Below, piece by piece: positions 27,006-37,145 of a stretch of DNA of 64,000 bases (position 1 is the stretch's first letter; each line of letters begins with the position of its first letter). This DNA comes from Ilumatobacteraceae bacterium (lineage in GTDB: Bacteria; Actinomycetota; Acidimicrobiia; Acidimicrobiales; Ilumatobacteraceae). The stretch is taken from NCBI GenBank assembly GCA_022843125.1, contig JALHOG010000003.1, positions 62,001 to 126,000 on the forward strand, written 5' to 3'. A program made the translations under genes and the position numbers. The notes under the pieces were generated by a model. It was not told where the DNA came from, did not search any database, and saw only the letters and a program-made list of their open reading frames with translations.

Positions 27006-28040
27006 TCACCCGTGACGGTCGAGGAGCATCGCGTCGCCGAAGCTCAAGAAGCGGTAGTGCTCGCGCAGGGCTTCGGCATACAGGGTTCGCCAGCGTGGGC
27101 CGACGAACGCGTCGATCATCATGAGCAGCGTCGTGCGTGGCATGTGGAAGTTGGTCATCAGGACATCGACCACCTGCCACTCGTACGGGCGGTGGATGAA
27201 GATGTCGGTACGGCCGACGAGCTCGTTGCGCATCGCTGCCGATTCGAGCGCGCGGACCGACGTGGTTCCCACGGCAACCACTCGTTCAGCAGCACGGCAG
27301 CGCTCCATCGTCGCTTCAGGGACCCGATAGCGCTCGGTGTGCATCTGGTGCTGTATCGGGTCGTCGGTGCCGATCGGCCGGAAGGTGTCGAGCCCGACCA
27401 CGAGCTCCACCGTGGCCATCTCGACTCCTCGCTCGGTGAGTGCGGCGAGCAGCTCCGGCGTGAAGTGCAGCCCGGCGGTGGGCGCGGCGGCGCTTCCTGG
27501 CTCGGTGGCGTAGACCGTCTGGTACCGATCGGGCCGGTCGAGCCGTTCGGTGATGTACGGCGGCAGTGGCATCTCACCGTGCGCATCCAGGATGTCGAGC
27601 GAGTCGGTGAGCGAGCCGGTCATGTCGTCCGTGTTGCCGACGAGGGCGACGTTGAACGTGTCGCCGATCTCGGTCCGCTCGCCGATCTCGACCACAGGCG
27701 TGCCGTCGGGAGCGAACAGGATCTCCCCGGTCCGGAGCTTGCGAGCCGGGCGCACGAGGGCCTCCCACACCCGCCGTTCACCGTCGAGTGGCTCCAGCAT
27801 CAGGACTTCAGCGGCTCCACCTGTCGCGCGACGAAGAGTCAGCCGAGCGGGGATCACCTTGGTCTCGTTGACAACGAGCAGGTCGCCGGGCCGCAGGATG
27901 TCGACGAGATCACGGACGTGACGATGGTCGGGCGGCGCGCTTCCCCGATCGACGAGGAGGCGGGCGGCGTCGCGCGGTTCGATCGGCGTTTGCGCGATCC
28001 GTTCCGGCGGCAACTCGTAGTCGAAATCGGCCAACTCCAT
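27006..28040 (-). CDS. queA: S-adenosylmethionine:tRNA ribosyltransferase-isomerase
   Basis: Transfers the ribosyl moiety of SAM to preQ1-34 in tRNA, giving epoxyqueuosine. The 344-residue protein starts MELADFDYELPPERIAQTPI, typical of QueA. It has RDAARLLV, DLLVVNETKVIPARL, GSAAAPTAGLHFTPELL and the late NFHMPRTTLLMMIDAFVG motif. Length is normal. The genes for earlier preQ1 synthesis are not in this window. Confidence 0.96.
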   Translation of the reverse strand: MELADFDYELPPERIAQTPIEPRDAARLLVDRGSAPPDHRHVRDLVDILRPGDLLVVNETKVIPARLTLRRATGGAAEVLMLEPLDGERRVWEALVRPARKLRTGEILFAPDGTPVVEIGERTEIGDTFNVALVGNTDDMTGSLTDSLDILDAHGEMPLPPYITERLDRPDRYQTVYATEPGSAAAPTAGLHFTPELLAALTERGVEMATVELVVGLDTFRPIGTDDPIQHQMHTERYRVPEATMERCRAAERVVAVGTTSVRALESAAMRNELVGRTDIFIHRPYEWQVVDVLMTNFHMPRTTLLMMIDAFVGPRWRTLYAEALREHYRFLSFGDAMLLDRHG

Positions 28041-28077
28041 GACCTGGTGCAGGCTACGCCCGCGCGATCATGCCGAC

Positions 28078-28782
28078 ATGAGCGAATCCATCACCGTAGG
28101 GGTCTCCTGTGTCGGCGGCGCGATGGACATGCACGTCTGGCTTCCGCAATCGGGTTCCGGTCCGGGCCTCCTCCTCGTGCAGGAGATCTTCGGCGTCGGG
28201 CCGTACATCCGTGCGGTCGCCACCCGCCTCGCTGAGGCCGGCTACGTGGTCGGCGCACCTGACGTGTTCTGGCGGTTCGCTCCAGGTTGGGTGGCCGGAC
28301 ACGACGAGGCCGGGCTGAACGCATCGTTGGTGCAAGCCGGCAACCTCGACGGTCAGATCGCCGTCGGCGATTGTGTCGCTGCGCTCGGTGCGCTCGGTGC
28401 GCTCGATGAGGTGGCAGGTGAACCCGGAGTCATCGGGTTCTGCCTCGGCGGCACTCTTGCGTGGGGCGTGGCGCTCGCCGCCGAACCGTCGGTGTGCGTC
28501 AGCTACTACGGATCGGGAGTGCCGTCCATGCTCGATGGGATCGACGCAGTGTCGTGCCCGACGCTGTTCCATTTCGGCAACGCAGACGCCTACATCCCCG
28601 ACGACGGTGTCGAGGCGGTCAACGCCGCGATCGCCGGGCGATCGGGCTTCGTGCTCAACGTCGAGAACGCCGGCCACGCGTTCGACAACCACGAGAGTGT
28701 GCTCTTCTGGAACGAGTCGGCGGCCCAGGCCGCCTGGGCGAAGACGATGGCCTTCCTCACCGAGCATCTCCCGGTCACCTGA
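28078..28782 (+). CDS. dienelactone hydrolase family protein
   Basis: A 234-residue alpha/beta hydrolase. Nucleophile cysteine is in GVIGFCLGGTLAWG (about 120), with an Asp in FGNADAYIPDD and a His in VENAGHAFDNHES completing the Cys-Asp-His triad of dienelactone hydrolases. The family acts on dienelactone in chlorocatechol degradation, but many members are generic carboxylesterases, so the substrate is open. ATG 28078 gives the family N-terminus (MSESITVGVSC). Divergent from queA with a 37-bp gap, convergent with the hydroxylase gene. Confidence 0.9.
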   Translation: MSESITVGVSCVGGAMDMHVWLPQSGSGPGLLLVQEIFGVGPYIRAVATRLAEAGYVVGAPDVFWRFAPGWVAGHDEAGLNASLVQAGNLDGQIAVGDCVAALGALGALDEVAGEPGVIGFCLGGTLAWGVALAAEPSVCVSYYGSGVPSMLDGIDAVSCPTLFHFGNADAYIPDDGVEAVNAAIAGRSGFVLNVENAGHAFDNHESVLFWNESAAQAAWAKTMAFLTEHLPVT

Positions 28783-28807
28783 CCGTGCGCCGGTCACGTC
28801 GTGGCGA

Positions 28808-29650
28808 TCAGGTCGGCGGCGTGAGGGCGTACCGGACGCGGGCGGGCACGGTCGGGAGTCGCCGGAGGTCGTCGGCGAGTGCCGGGTAGCCACCCACCAA
28901 CGCCTCGGTCGGTGTGTCGATCTGCTTGCTCCCGATGCCGTACCGCACCGGCGCCACCTCGGGCTCGTAGGTCCCGAACAGGCGGTCCCACACGATGAAC
29001 ACGGCACCGAAGTTCTTGTCGATGTATTCGGGGTTCGACCCGTGGTGCACCCGATGTGCCGACGGGGTCACGAACACCCGGTCGATCACGGGGATCCGCC
29101 GCACCCGCTCGGTGTGGTAGAGCTGCGCGATGGCAGCGGCGAGCAGGTCGAGCACGATGAACGCCACCGGGTTGAAGCCGATCAGCGGCACCCACAGCCC
29201 GAGCCACGGCTTGTAGACCGCCTCCATCCACGGCACGCGTACCGCCGTCGTGAAGCCGATCGTCTGCGGCGAGTGGTGCACCATGTGCGACGCCCAGAGC
29301 ACCCGGACCCGGTGTTCGGCACGATGCACCCAGTAGTAGATGAGGTCGCGCAGGAGAAACACGCCGACCCAGACCAGCGGGTCGGTCAGATCGAGCGTCC
29401 ACCACCGGTAGCGCTCGTAGACGATCAGTGCGAGCGCCGTGATCGCGACTCTGGCCACCAACGTCTTCACGACGAGGAACGCTGCACCGGACGTGAGCGA
29501 CGTCACCGCCGACGCCATCTCGGCGCGGCTCGGGCGACCCCGCCGGCGCCAGCAGCGGTGACCTTCCTCGATCAGGATCGCCGCCACGACGAGGATCGCG
29601 AACGCGACCTTGGCGTGGCCGGGGAACGAGAGTGCGAGGTGATCGAGCAT
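28808..29650 (-). CDS. sterol desaturase / fatty acid hydroxylase family membrane protein
   Basis: A 280-residue integral membrane di-iron oxygenase. The three histidine clusters are visible: YYWVHRAEHR, ASHMVHHSPQ and SAHRVHHGSN. Several hydrophobic helices surround them (FAILVVAAILI, AITALALIVY, FIVLDLLAAAIA). Members hydroxylate or desaturate sterols, carotenoids or lipid alkyl chains (including alkylglycerol monooxygenase-like ones); the lipid substrate is unknown. ATG 29650 is chosen; an in-frame start at 29695 would add 15 residues that are not membrane-like. It stands alone between dienelactone hydrolase and mtnP. Confidence 0.88.
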   Translation of the reverse strand: MLDHLALSFPGHAKVAFAILVVAAILIEEGHRCWRRRGRPSRAEMASAVTSLTSGAAFLVVKTLVARVAITALALIVYERYRWWTLDLTDPLVWVGVFLLRDLIYYWVHRAEHRVRVLWASHMVHHSPQTIGFTTAVRVPWMEAVYKPWLGLWVPLIGFNPVAFIVLDLLAAAIAQLYHTERVRRIPVIDRVFVTPSAHRVHHGSNPEYIDKNFGAVFIVWDRLFGTYEPEVAPVRYGIGSKQIDTPTEALVGGYPALADDLRRLPTVPARVRYALTPPT

Positions 29651-29725
29651 GCCGGCACAGTGCGCCGACGGGAGACCGGAGGGGAATCCGGGCAAGCCCC
29701 CACGGTGGCGTGGGGCGCCGGGTGA

Positions 29726-30475
29726 TCAACCGGCGCTGACCAGCTGATCGTGGCCGTGCGTGATCGCGTCGATGATGACCGCTTGCACGCGGGACACGTT
29801 CGCGCGCATCACGGCGAACACGGCGTCCATCGTGACCGGCTCGTGCCCATCGGCACCCGCGTCGTAGTCGGTCACGAGGGCGACGGTGGCGTAGCGGATC
29901 CCGACCTCTGCGGCGAGCACCGCCTCGGGGTAGCCGGTCATGTTGACGACGTGCCAGCCCATGTCACGGAACCAGCGGCTCTCCGCTCGGGTCGAGAACC
30001 GTGGGCCGTTGATGACGACCATCGTGCCCCCGTCGAGCAGGTCGGCACCGGTCCGGTGTCCGGCGGCTACCAGCGCGGCCCGCATCCCGGCGTCGTATGG
30101 ATCGGCGAAGCTCTGGTGGTGGACGGGCGGCTCGTCGTGGAACGTGTCGGCCCGACCCCAGGTGCGATCGACGAGCTGATCGACGACGACCAACTGCTCG
30201 GGGTGGATGTCGGCCTGCAACGAGCCCACCGAGCATGGGGCGATCAGCGAGGTGACGCCGAACTCGTGCAGCGCCCAGATGTTGGCCCGGAACGGCACCC
30301 GGTGGGCGACGTAGTCGTGGTGCCGGCCGTGGCGGGGCAGGAACGCCACGTCGTGCCCACCGATCGTGCCGACAGCGATGGGCGCCGCAGGGGCACCGTA
30401 TGGAGTGTCGACGGTGTGCTCGCTCGCACCCTCGACGAACTCGTAGAACCCCGACCCGCCGACGACCCCGATCAT
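29726..30475 (-). CDS. mtnP: S-methyl-5'-thioadenosine phosphorylase family
   Basis: A 249-residue class I nucleoside phosphorylase that splits 5'-methylthioadenosine (or, in some relatives, methylthioinosine) with phosphate for methionine and purine salvage. Motifs seen are VGGSGFYEF at the start, LPRHGRHHDYVAHRVPFRAN, INGPRFSTRAESRWFR, NMTGYPEAVLAAE and LVTDYDAG. MtnP versus 6-oxopurine phosphorylase cannot be separated by eye. ATG 30475 gives the canonical N-terminus. Confidence 0.9.
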   Translation of the reverse strand: MIGVVGGSGFYEFVEGASEHTVDTPYGAPAAPIAVGTIGGHDVAFLPRHGRHHDYVAHRVPFRANIWALHEFGVTSLIAPCSVGSLQADIHPEQLVVVDQLVDRTWGRADTFHDEPPVHHQSFADPYDAGMRAALVAAGHRTGADLLDGGTMVVINGPRFSTRAESRWFRDMGWHVVNMTGYPEAVLAAEVGIRYATVALVTDYDAGADGHEPVTMDAVFAVMRANVSRVQAVIIDAITHGHDQLVSAG

Positions 30476-30512
30476 GGGCTCACCGTAACGCTCGTGGTGA
30501 CCAGTCGGCCGC

Positions 30513-31547
30513 TCACGCGTCGAACAGACCACCCTGGCGGTCTGCGGGGGCGGGCACCGGCAGGCCGACGTGGCGGTAGGCGGCCGGCATGGCGACGCGG
30601 CCGCGGGGCGTTCGGGCGATCATGCCCTGCTGGATGAGGAACGGCTCGTACACGTCTTCGACGGTGTCGGGCTGCTCCCCCACGCTGATCGCCAGCGTCG
30701 ACAGGCCCACCGGGCCGCCGCGGAACTGTTGACACAGCGCGGTGAGCAGCGCCCGGTCGACCTTGTCGAGGCCGAGATCGTCGACGCCGAACAGGGCGAG
30801 GCCGTCGTGTGCGATCTCAGCGGTGATCGCGCCGTCGGCGCGCACCTCGGCGAAGTCGCGAACGCGCCGGAGCAGCCGGTTCGCGATGCGAGGTGTGCCT
30901 CGCGATCTGCGGGCGATCTGCCAGGCGCCGTCGGTGTCGATCGAGACACCCAGGATCCCGGCCGCACGGGTGACGATCTGCTGCAGCTCGTCGGCGTCGT
31001 AGTAGTCGAGCCGGGCGACGAGACCGAACCGGTCGCGCAGCGGGCCGGTGATCATGCCGGTCCGGGTGGTGGCGCCCACCAGCGTGAACGGCGGCATCGT
31101 GAGCCGGATGCTCGACGCCGCCGGCCCCTTGCCGACGACGATGTCGAGCTGGAAGTCCTCCATGGCCGGGTAGAGGATCTCCTCGACGGCACGCGACAGC
31201 CGATGGATCTCGTCGATGAAGAGGACGTCGCCCTCTTCGAGCTTGGTGAGGATCGCTGCGAGGTCACCGGCGCGCTCGAGCGCCGGGCCCGACGTGATGT
31301 GCAGGTGCACGCCCATCTCGGTCGCGACGATGCTCGCGAGCGTGGTCTTGCCGAGCCCGGGTGGGCCGGCGAACAGCAGGTGATCGACCGACTGCCCGCG
31401 GCGACGGGCGGCCTCGAGCACGATCGCGAGGTGCTCCTTCAGCTCACGCTGACCGACGAACTCGGCGAGCGCGCGCGGCCGTAGACCGGCCTCGACCACC
31501 TCCTCGACGTCGGAGGCGACCCCTGGGTCGAGGAACTCATCCCGCAC
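30513..31547 (-). CDS. ruvB: Holliday junction branch migration helicase RuvB
   Basis: AAA+ motor of the RuvABC resolvasome. The 344-residue protein has [18 protein letters not shown], Walker [12 protein letters not shown] and Walker [18 protein letters not shown]. Sensor 1 lies in [11 protein letters not shown], followed by the arginine finger region PLRDRFGL and the C-terminal winged-helix domain. Its start overlaps the ruvA end by 11 bp, so ruvC-ruvA-ruvB is one translationally coupled unit. Confidence 0.97.
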   Translation of the reverse strand: MRDEFLDPGVASDVEEVVEAGLRPRALAEFVGQRELKEHLAIVLEAARRRGQSVDHLLFAGPPGLGKTTLASIVATEMGVHLHITSGPALERAGDLAAILTKLEEGDVLFIDEIHRLSRAVEEILYPAMEDFQLDIVVGKGPAASSIRLTMPPFTLVGATTRTGMITGPLRDRFGLVARLDYYDADELQQIVTRAAGILGVSIDTDGAWQIARRSRGTPRIANRLLRRVRDFAEVRADGAITAEIAHDGLALFGVDDLGLDKVDRALLTALCQQFRGGPVGLSTLAISVGEQPDTVEDVYEPFLIQQGMIARTPRGRVAMPAAYRHVGLPVPAPADRQGGLFDA

Positions 31548-32133
31548 GACGCGCCCCGAGCAGCTTCAGCGCATCACGCAGGAGCGAAGCGGCGTCGTCT
31601 GTCGACTGCAGCTCCCGGAGCGTGTCACGGATCTCGGCGTCGCCGTACCCGAGCCCGGCCAGCGCTTCGCGCACATCGGCCATCGCCGACGAGCCGCCCG
31701 AACCGGACGGGCCGACGCCCTCGAGCACGGGCACGTGCAGTCGCTCTTTCAACTCGATCAGCAGGCGTTCGGCGGTCTTCTTGCCGACCCCGGGCACCAG
31801 CGTGAGCGAACCCACGTCGCCGCTCGCGACGATGTCGACGAGCGCCGTGGGTGGATGGGTCGCGAGGATCGCGAGCGCCAACGTGGGGCCGACACCGTGG
31901 GCCGCTATCAACGACTGGAAGGTCATGCGTTCGTCGCGGGTGAGGAAGCCGAACAGCGCCTGTGCGTCCTCACGGATGTGGTGATGGACGTAGAGGAACG
32001 CCTGTGACGACGGTTCCAGCTCGGCGAGCGCACGCTGGGTGACGTTGACGACGTAGCCGACGCCGGCGACTTCGATCAGGACCGAGCCGGTGAGGTCGCG
32101 TTCGAGGACGGAGCCGCGCAGCGAGCCGATCAT
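31537..32133 (-). CDS. ruvA: Holliday junction binding protein RuvA
   Basis: A 198-residue junction-binding subunit that recruits RuvB. N-terminal OB domain starts [12 protein letters not shown] with VGYVVNVTQ. Two helix-hairpin-helix motifs follow ([39 protein letters not shown]), and domain III is at the C-terminus (about 148-198) for RuvB contact. ATG 32133 overlaps the ruvC stop by 4 bp. Confidence 0.96.
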   Translation of the reverse strand: MIGSLRGSVLERDLTGSVLIEVAGVGYVVNVTQRALAELEPSSQAFLYVHHHIREDAQALFGFLTRDERMTFQSLIAAHGVGPTLALAILATHPPTALVDIVASGDVGSLTLVPGVGKKTAERLLIELKERLHVPVLEGVGPSGSGGSSAMADVREALAGLGYGDAEIRDTLRELQSTDDAASLLRDALKLLGARRAG

Positions 32134-32669
32134 CGGCGGCCCCCGGCTGCGGCCACGCGGCGCGACATCGGCGCCATCGCGAGGTGGCACAACGCCAGCG
32201 CTGCGGCGTCGGCTGCGTCGGCGGGCTTCGGGAGCTGCGCGAGCTTGAGGCGGGCCTGCACCATCTTCTGGACCTGCTCCTTGCCGGCGCTGCCGTAGCC
32301 GGCGACGGCGTCTTTGACCTGATTGGGGGTGTACTGCACGACCTCGCATCCAGCGGCTGCGGCCTCGCACAGCGCAAGACCGCTCGCCTGGCCGACGCTC
32401 ATCGCGGTGCGCACGTTGACCTGGAAGAACACCTGCTCGACGGCCACGACGTGCGGTTCGAACTCGACGAGCAAGCCGACGAGCTCGACTCGCAGCGCGG
32501 CGAGGCGTTGGGGCAGCGCGTCGGTTGGTGGCGTGCGGATCACGCCCATCGAGATCGCACGTGCGGCGCCGGGGCCCCGCCCGTCGACCACGGCGTACCC
32601 GCAGCGGGTCAGGCCGGGGTCGATCCCGAGGACACGCAGCGTGCTGGCGGAGCGATCGGCGGCGAACAC
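32130..32669 (-). CDS. ruvC: Holliday junction resolvase RuvC
   Basis: Endonuclease that resolves Holliday junctions. The 179-residue protein carries the first catalytic Asp in LRVLGIDPGLTRCGYAVV and the Glu in HVVAVEQVFFQVN. QYTPNQVKDAVAGYGSAGKEQV and the late acidic pair in KPADAADAAALALCH follow. The start is a GTG (32667-32669) that adds a short MFAADRSAS lead before the core; the core itself is unambiguous. First gene of ruvCAB. Confidence 0.96.
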   Translation of the reverse strand: MFAADRSASTLRVLGIDPGLTRCGYAVVDGRGPGAARAISMGVIRTPPTDALPQRLAALRVELVGLLVEFEPHVVAVEQVFFQVNVRTAMSVGQASGLALCEAAAAGCEVVQYTPNQVKDAVAGYGSAGKEQVQKMVQARLKLAQLPKPADAADAAALALCHLAMAPMSRRVAAAGGRR

Positions 32670-32710
32670 AGGTTCGAGACTAGCCGGGGAGTCCAGTCGA
32701 GTGGTGGCTT

Positions 32711-32727
32711 GTCGAGCGGCGCTCGAC
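32711..32727. repeat. perfect 7-bp inverted repeat upstream of ruvC
   Basis: GTCGAGC-GGC-GCTCGAC lies in the 187-bp divergent gap between ruvC and the chemoreceptor gene, 42 bp from the ruvC start. It could be an operator or a leader hairpin. It does not match the mycobacterial SOS box pattern (TCGAAC followed by GTTCGA with a 4-bp spacer) closely enough to call it one. Nothing else of note was seen in this gap apart from the GGAGGAA ribosome site of the chemoreceptor. Confidence 0.4.
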
Positions 32728-32856
32728 GAACTTCATCTCGACGTGAGGCACCGCAGATCTGAGCCAGATGTCACGTCACCTCCTTGATCTGAACGAGAGA
32801 TTCCGCACTCTCCAAGAGCAAGCGGACACGCCGCCCACACGGAGGAACCTACGGAA

Positions 32857-34320
32857 ATGTTGCAGAACGTCAAGGTGAGCATCCGGTTACCGCTCGTCCC
32901 AGCCGTCGCGCTCGTTGCACTCGTCATCGTCGCTGTCGCAGCACTCACCACCGTCGATGCCGTCAAGGTGGGTGGGGACGTCCAGCGCGACATCGCGCTG
33001 CAGAACGAACTCCTCGCCGACATCCTGCCCCCGCCGGCGTATCTCGTGGAGGCGCATCTCGATGCACAGACGATCGTGATCTCGCTCGGCATCGACGACG
33101 TCGAACATGTTCGTGAGGTCGCCGCCGGTATGGAGGCACACGCGGCCATCTTCGACGAGCGCCATCAGATCTGGCAGGCCGCCGACATCGATCCGAACGC
33201 GAAGGACCTGATGGCCTCGGCGTACTCGACCGGGCTGGCGTACCTGGAGATCGTCATGGACGAGTTGCTGCCGGCGGCGCTCGAGAACGATCTCGCACGC
33301 GTGATGACGATCGAGCCGCTCCTGGTCGACGCGTATCAGACCCATCGCGCAGCGATTGTCGAAGCCGCCGATGCCTCGGTGGCCATCGCGCAGCAGGACA
33401 CCGCGGCGGGCATCGACCTGGCTGCCGATCGTCAGCGGATGCTCCTGCTCCTGGTCCTGATCGTGATCCCGATCGTTGCGATCTCCGCACTGGTCGTGAC
33501 GCGATCCGTCGTCAAGCCGCTGTCCAAACTGCGTGACCAGATCACCGGCGGTGACGCCGCCGACACGCTCGTCGCCACCCAGAGCAAGGACGAGATCGGC
33601 GACCTTGCGCGTGCGTTCGACGACTATGCGATGCGGCTCGAACTCCGGGCGGCCGAGATCGACGGGCACGCGCGCGACGCGCAGGCCCGAGCCCTCGTGC
33701 TCAGCGAGTCGGCCGAGTCGGTCAACGAGAACATCAACCAGGTCTCGGTAGCGAGCACCGAGCTGGCCGCTGCCGCCTCCGAGATCTCACGCACCGTCGG
33801 GGCTGCCGCCGACACCGCTGCCCGCGCTACATCGGCTGCGATGGATGCGAATCAGAGCATGTCGGCCCTCGTCGAGTCGTCGGTCGGCATCGCCGAGGTC
33901 GTCGAGTCGATCCGGCAGATCGCCCGGCAGACGTCGATGCTGGCGCTCAACGCGACCATCGAAGCAGCCAGGGCCGGCGATGCGGGCCGCGGCTTCGCCG
34001 TAGTGGCGAGCGAGGTGAAGGATCTCGCCGGGCTGACCAGCCAGGCGACCGATGACATCGTCCGTCGGGTCGATCAGATCCGCGAGGACAGTGCCGCGGC
34101 CGAGAATGCGCTGATCGACATGACAGCGGTGATCCAGGACATCAACTCGTCCCAGACCGTCATCGCTGCGGCGGTCGAGGAGCAGGCATCGACGACCGCC
34201 GAGATCGACAGGAACCTGCTCGAGGTGGCGACAACCGTCCGTCGCCTCGTCGACTCCGATGGCGCTCGACAACAGCCGAACCAGGCCCGGGGCGCAGAGC
34301 GCGTGTTGGCGTACGCCTGA
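32857..34320 (+). CDS. methyl-accepting chemotaxis protein
   Basis: A 487-residue transmembrane sensor. TM1 is at about 10-31 ([20 protein letters not shown]), a roughly 160-residue extracytoplasmic helical sensor domain follows, and TM2 is about 190-213 ([19 protein letters not shown]). Then come HAMP ([16 protein letters not shown]...) and a cytoplasmic signalling domain. The highly conserved tip reads [21 protein letters not shown], with [10 protein letters not shown] after it. It should signal through CheA/CheW, but no che or flagellar genes are in the window. The ligand is unknown. It breaks the otherwise conserved yebC-ruvC link, suggesting later insertion. Confidence 0.93.
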   Translation: MLQNVKVSIRLPLVPAVALVALVIVAVAALTTVDAVKVGGDVQRDIALQNELLADILPPPAYLVEAHLDAQTIVISLGIDDVEHVREVAAGMEAHAAIFDERHQIWQAADIDPNAKDLMASAYSTGLAYLEIVMDELLPAALENDLARVMTIEPLLVDAYQTHRAAIVEAADASVAIAQQDTAAGIDLAADRQRMLLLLVLIVIPIVAISALVVTRSVVKPLSKLRDQITGGDAADTLVATQSKDEIGDLARAFDDYAMRLELRAAEIDGHARDAQARALVLSESAESVNENINQVSVASTELAAAASEISRTVGAAADTAARATSAAMDANQSMSALVESSVGIAEVVESIRQIARQTSMLALNATIEAARAGDAGRGFAVVASEVKDLAGLTSQATDDIVRRVDQIREDSAAAENALIDMTAVIQDINSSQTVIAAAVEEQASTTAEIDRNLLEVATTVRRLVDSDGARQQPNQARGAERVLAYA

Positions 34321-34333
34321 CGCGGGCAGGCCC

Positions 34334-34786
34334 TCAGCGGATCGCTTCGAGCTCGTTGACGAGTTCGCTGACGGGCCGATAGGTCAGCCCTGCGATCGCA
34401 CGGTGGGCGTATCGGATCACGCCCTCGCGATCGATGATGAAGACACTCCGACGGGGAAACCCGATCGGCCCGAGCGTGCCGTAGGCGGACGCCACGGTCT
34501 TGTCGGTGTCGGCGAGGAGGGGGAAGTCGAACCCGTGCTTGTCGGAGAAGGCATCGTGACTGTCGATGCCCTGCGCAGAGATCCCGAGCACCTGGGCGTC
34601 GAGCTCCCTGAACTGATCGAGACCGTCGTTGTACGCGTTGAGCTGCTTCGTGCACACCGGCGTGTCGTCGCCCGGGTAGAACACCAGCACCAGCGGCCGT
34701 CCGCGATACTCGCCGAGCGAGTACTCCCGTCCACCGGTGCCCGGCAGGGCGAAATCCGGAGCACGATCACCGACGCCGACGCTCAT
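34334..34786 (-). CDS. bcp: peroxiredoxin, BCP/PrxQ type with single cysteine
   Basis: A 150-residue thioredoxin-fold peroxidase. [20 protein letters not shown] and [18 protein letters not shown] carry the peroxidatic Cys (about 45) in the P-x3-T-x2-C motif. The [18 protein letters not shown] stretch is typical of the BCP subfamily. No second cysteine exists in the protein, so it must use an external thiol such as mycothiol or thioredoxin for recycling. Its start overlaps the yebC stop by 4 bp, coupling the two. Confidence 0.92.
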   Translation of the reverse strand: MSVGVGDRAPDFALPGTGGREYSLGEYRGRPLVLVFYPGDDTPVCTKQLNAYNDGLDQFRELDAQVLGISAQGIDSHDAFSDKHGFDFPLLADTDKTVASAYGTLGPIGFPRRSVFIIDREGVIRYAHRAIAGLTYRPVSELVNELEAIR

Positions 34787-35532
34787 CCGGCTGCTGCTTC
34801 CATGACCTCATCGGCGATGTCGAAATTCGAGTAGACGTCCTGCACGTCGTCATTGTCCTCCATTGCCTCCACGATGCGCAGCACCTTGCGCGCATCTTCG
34901 ACACTCGTCACGGGGACGAGGTTCTCGGAGAACATCGGCGTGTCGGCGGATTCCACGGTGAAACCAGCCGCCTCGAGCGCGTCCTTGAGCTCGTACGCGA
35001 TCGACGGCTCGGACATCACGCGCCACGCTCCCCCATCGTTGACCACGTCGTCGGCGCCGGCGTCGATCGCCGTCATCATCAACGATTCCTCGTCAGCGGC
35101 CCCGTCGACGATGATGACGCCGCGACGGCTGAACTGCCAACCGACGGCCCCGGGCTCGGCCATCGAGCCGCCCAGCTTGCTGAAGATCGCCCGGACCTCC
35201 GCACCCGTGCGGTTGCGGTTGTCGGTGAGGACGTCGATCAGCAGCGCCACACCGCCGGGCGCGTAGCCCTCGTACATGATCGACTCGTAGGTCTCGGCCC
35301 CCGCCTCGCCGGTACCCCGCTTGATCGCCCGATCGACGGCGTCGTTGGTCATGCGGGCCGCTCGCGCCTTCGACACGGCGGTGCGCAAGGTGGGGTTGGC
35401 GTCGATGTCGCCGCCGCCGGCCTTGGCCGCCACCTCGATCTGCCGCGCGATCTTGGCGAACAGCTTGCCGCGTGCCTTGTCGGCCGCGCCCTTCTTGTGT
35501 TTGATCGTTGCCCATTTGGAGTGGCCGGACAT
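34783..35532 (-). CDS. yebC: YebC/PmpR family regulator
   Basis: A 249-residue YebC protein beginning [19 protein letters not shown], the family signature. IYEGYAPGG-type motif is present as [26 protein letters not shown], and domain III carries [19 protein letters not shown]. YebC proteins are DNA-binding regulators and, in several bacteria, ribosome-associated factors that help translate proline-rich stretches. Its ATG shares one base with the pdxT stop. Standard pdxS-pdxT-yebC-ruvC order. Confidence 0.95.
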   Translation of the reverse strand: MSGHSKWATIKHKKGAADKARGKLFAKIARQIEVAAKAGGGDIDANPTLRTAVSKARAARMTNDAVDRAIKRGTGEAGAETYESIMYEGYAPGGVALLIDVLTDNRNRTGAEVRAIFSKLGGSMAEPGAVGWQFSRRGVIIVDGAADEESLMMTAIDAGADDVVNDGGAWRVMSEPSIAYELKDALEAAGFTVESADTPMFSENLVPVTSVEDARKVLRIVEAMEDNDDVQDVYSNFDIADEVMEAAAG

Positions 35533-36155
35533 CAGTTGGTCTCCGTGATGCTCTCGTTGACGTGATGGATGTAGTGCTGTGACGCGGTGTGCAGGAACTG
35601 GTCGTGCAGGCGAGCGTCGCGCGCCAGCTCCGGATGGAACGAGACGACGCTGACGTGTCCTGCGCGTGCCAGGACCGGAACACCATCGTGCTCGGCGAGG
35701 ACCTCGACCCCTGGACCGACCCGCTCGACCTTCGGCGCCCGGATGAAGACGCCGTGAAACGGGCCGCCGTCGATGGACGGGACGGAGATGTCTGCCTCGA
35801 AGCTGTCGACCTGCCGCCCGTATCCGTTGCGACGGACCGCGATGTCGATCGAGGCGAATGAACGCTGATCGGGTCGGCCGTCGATGACCTGGGCGGCGAG
35901 CAGGATCATGCCTGCGCACGTGCCGAACACGGGCATGCCGGTGGCGATTCGTGCGGCGATGGGATCGAACAGGCCGCTGCTGACGAGCAGCTTCGACATC
36001 GTCGTCGACTCGCCGCCGGGCATCACGAGCGCGTCGACGCTCCCGAGGTCGTCCGGCGTGCGGACCTGGAGTGTGGACGCGCCGAGCTCAGCGAGGCGCT
36101 GTTGATGCGACGCGAATGCGCCCTGCAGCGCGAGAACACCGATGGTCGGACCCAC
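35532..36155 (-). CDS. pdxT: pyridoxal 5'-phosphate synthase glutaminase subunit
   Basis: Class I glutamine amidotransferase giving ammonia to PdxS for de novo PLP synthesis. The 207-residue protein shows IGVLALQGAFASHQQRL and MPGGESTTMSKLL. The nucleophile Cys is in PVFGTCAGMILLA, and His/Glu are in VVSFHPELARDARLH. All triad residues are present. It lies 39 bp downstream of pdxS. Confidence 0.96.
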   Translation of the reverse strand: MGPTIGVLALQGAFASHQQRLAELGASTLQVRTPDDLGSVDALVMPGGESTTMSKLLVSSGLFDPIAARIATGMPVFGTCAGMILLAAQVIDGRPDQRSFASIDIAVRRNGYGRQVDSFEADISVPSIDGGPFHGVFIRAPKVERVGPGVEVLAEHDGVPVLARAGHVSVVSFHPELARDARLHDQFLHTASQHYIHHVNESITETN

Positions 36156-36194
36156 GGCGTCCCCCTGGAGGCTCCTGGTTCGACATGGCGACGC

Positions 36195-37082
36195 TCACCA
36201 GCCGCGTTCGGCGTAGCGCTGGTTGATCTCGTCCATGCCGATGCCGGTCATCGGCGCCCCGAGCCCGCGGCTCACCTTGGCGAGGATCTGCGGGTCGTTG
36301 AAGTGCGTCGTGGCTTCGACGATCGCAGCGGCGCGCCGTGCCGGCTCGTCGCTCTTGAAGATGCCGGAGCCGACGAACACGGCCTCGGCCCCGAGCTGCA
36401 TCGCGAGCGCAGCGTCGGCGGGCGTGGCGAGACCGCCGGCGCAGAACATCGGGACGGGCAGCCAACCCGATTCGGCGACCTCCTGGACGAGAGGCAGCGG
36501 CGCCTGGAGGCGCTTCGCCCAGTCGAACAGCTCGGCCGAATCGGCCTGGCCGATCTTCTTGATGTCGCCGATGATCGAGCGAAGGTGGCGGACGGCCTCG
36601 ACGACGTTGCCGGTCCCGGCCTCGCCCTTCGAGCGGATCATCGCCGCACCCTCGCTGATGCGACGGAGCGCCTCGCCCAGGTTGGTCGCTCCGCACACGA
36701 ACGGGGCGGTGAACTTCCACTTGTCGATGTGGTGGGCCTCGTCGGCGGGGGTCAGCACCTCGGATTCGTCGATGAAGTCGACACCGAGCGCCTCGAGGAT
36801 CTGGGCCTCGACGAAGTGCCCGATGCGGGCCTTGGCCATCACCGGGATCGAGACGGATGCCTTGATGGCCTCGATCATCTCGGGATCGCTCATCCTCGCC
36901 ACGCCCCCGTCACGGCGGATGTCGGCCGGGACACGCTCGAGCGCCATGACGGCGCAGGCGCCGGCGTCCTCGGCGATCTTGGCCTGCTCGGACGTGACGA
37001 CGTCCATGATGACGCCGCCCTTGAGCATTTCGGCCAGGCCGCGCTTGACGGGGAACGAACCGGTGATCGCCTTGTCGGACAT
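36195..37082 (-). CDS. pdxS: pyridoxal 5'-phosphate synthase lyase subunit
   Basis: Forms PLP from ribose 5-phosphate, glyceraldehyde 3-phosphate and ammonia, as a dodecamer with PdxT. The 295-residue protein has [20 protein letters not shown] and [28 protein letters not shown] (two stretches). [26 protein letters not shown] (two stretches) carries the second catalytic Lys, followed by the phosphate-binding [26 protein letters not shown] region. ATG 37082 gives [10 protein letters not shown], the normal N-terminus. Confidence 0.97.
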   Translation of the reverse strand: MSDKAITGSFPVKRGLAEMLKGGVIMDVVTSEQAKIAEDAGACAVMALERVPADIRRDGGVARMSDPEMIEAIKASVSIPVMAKARIGHFVEAQILEALGVDFIDESEVLTPADEAHHIDKWKFTAPFVCGATNLGEALRRISEGAAMIRSKGEAGTGNVVEAVRHLRSIIGDIKKIGQADSAELFDWAKRLQAPLPLVQEVAESGWLPVPMFCAGGLATPADAALAMQLGAEAVFVGSGIFKSDEPARRAAAIVEATTHFNDPQILAKVSRGLGAPMTGIGMDEINQRYAERGW

Positions 37083-37145
37083 GCTGGCCAGGTTATCCAC
37101 CACGTTCGACACCTGTCCTGGTGGGAACACCACCGGCCACAAGCG

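Noticed and set aside
32711-32727. SOS (LexA) box upstream of ruvC
   Set aside because: The inverted repeat GTCGAGC-GGC-GCTCGAC has wrong half-site and spacing for the mycobacterial-type box; reported only as an inverted repeat.
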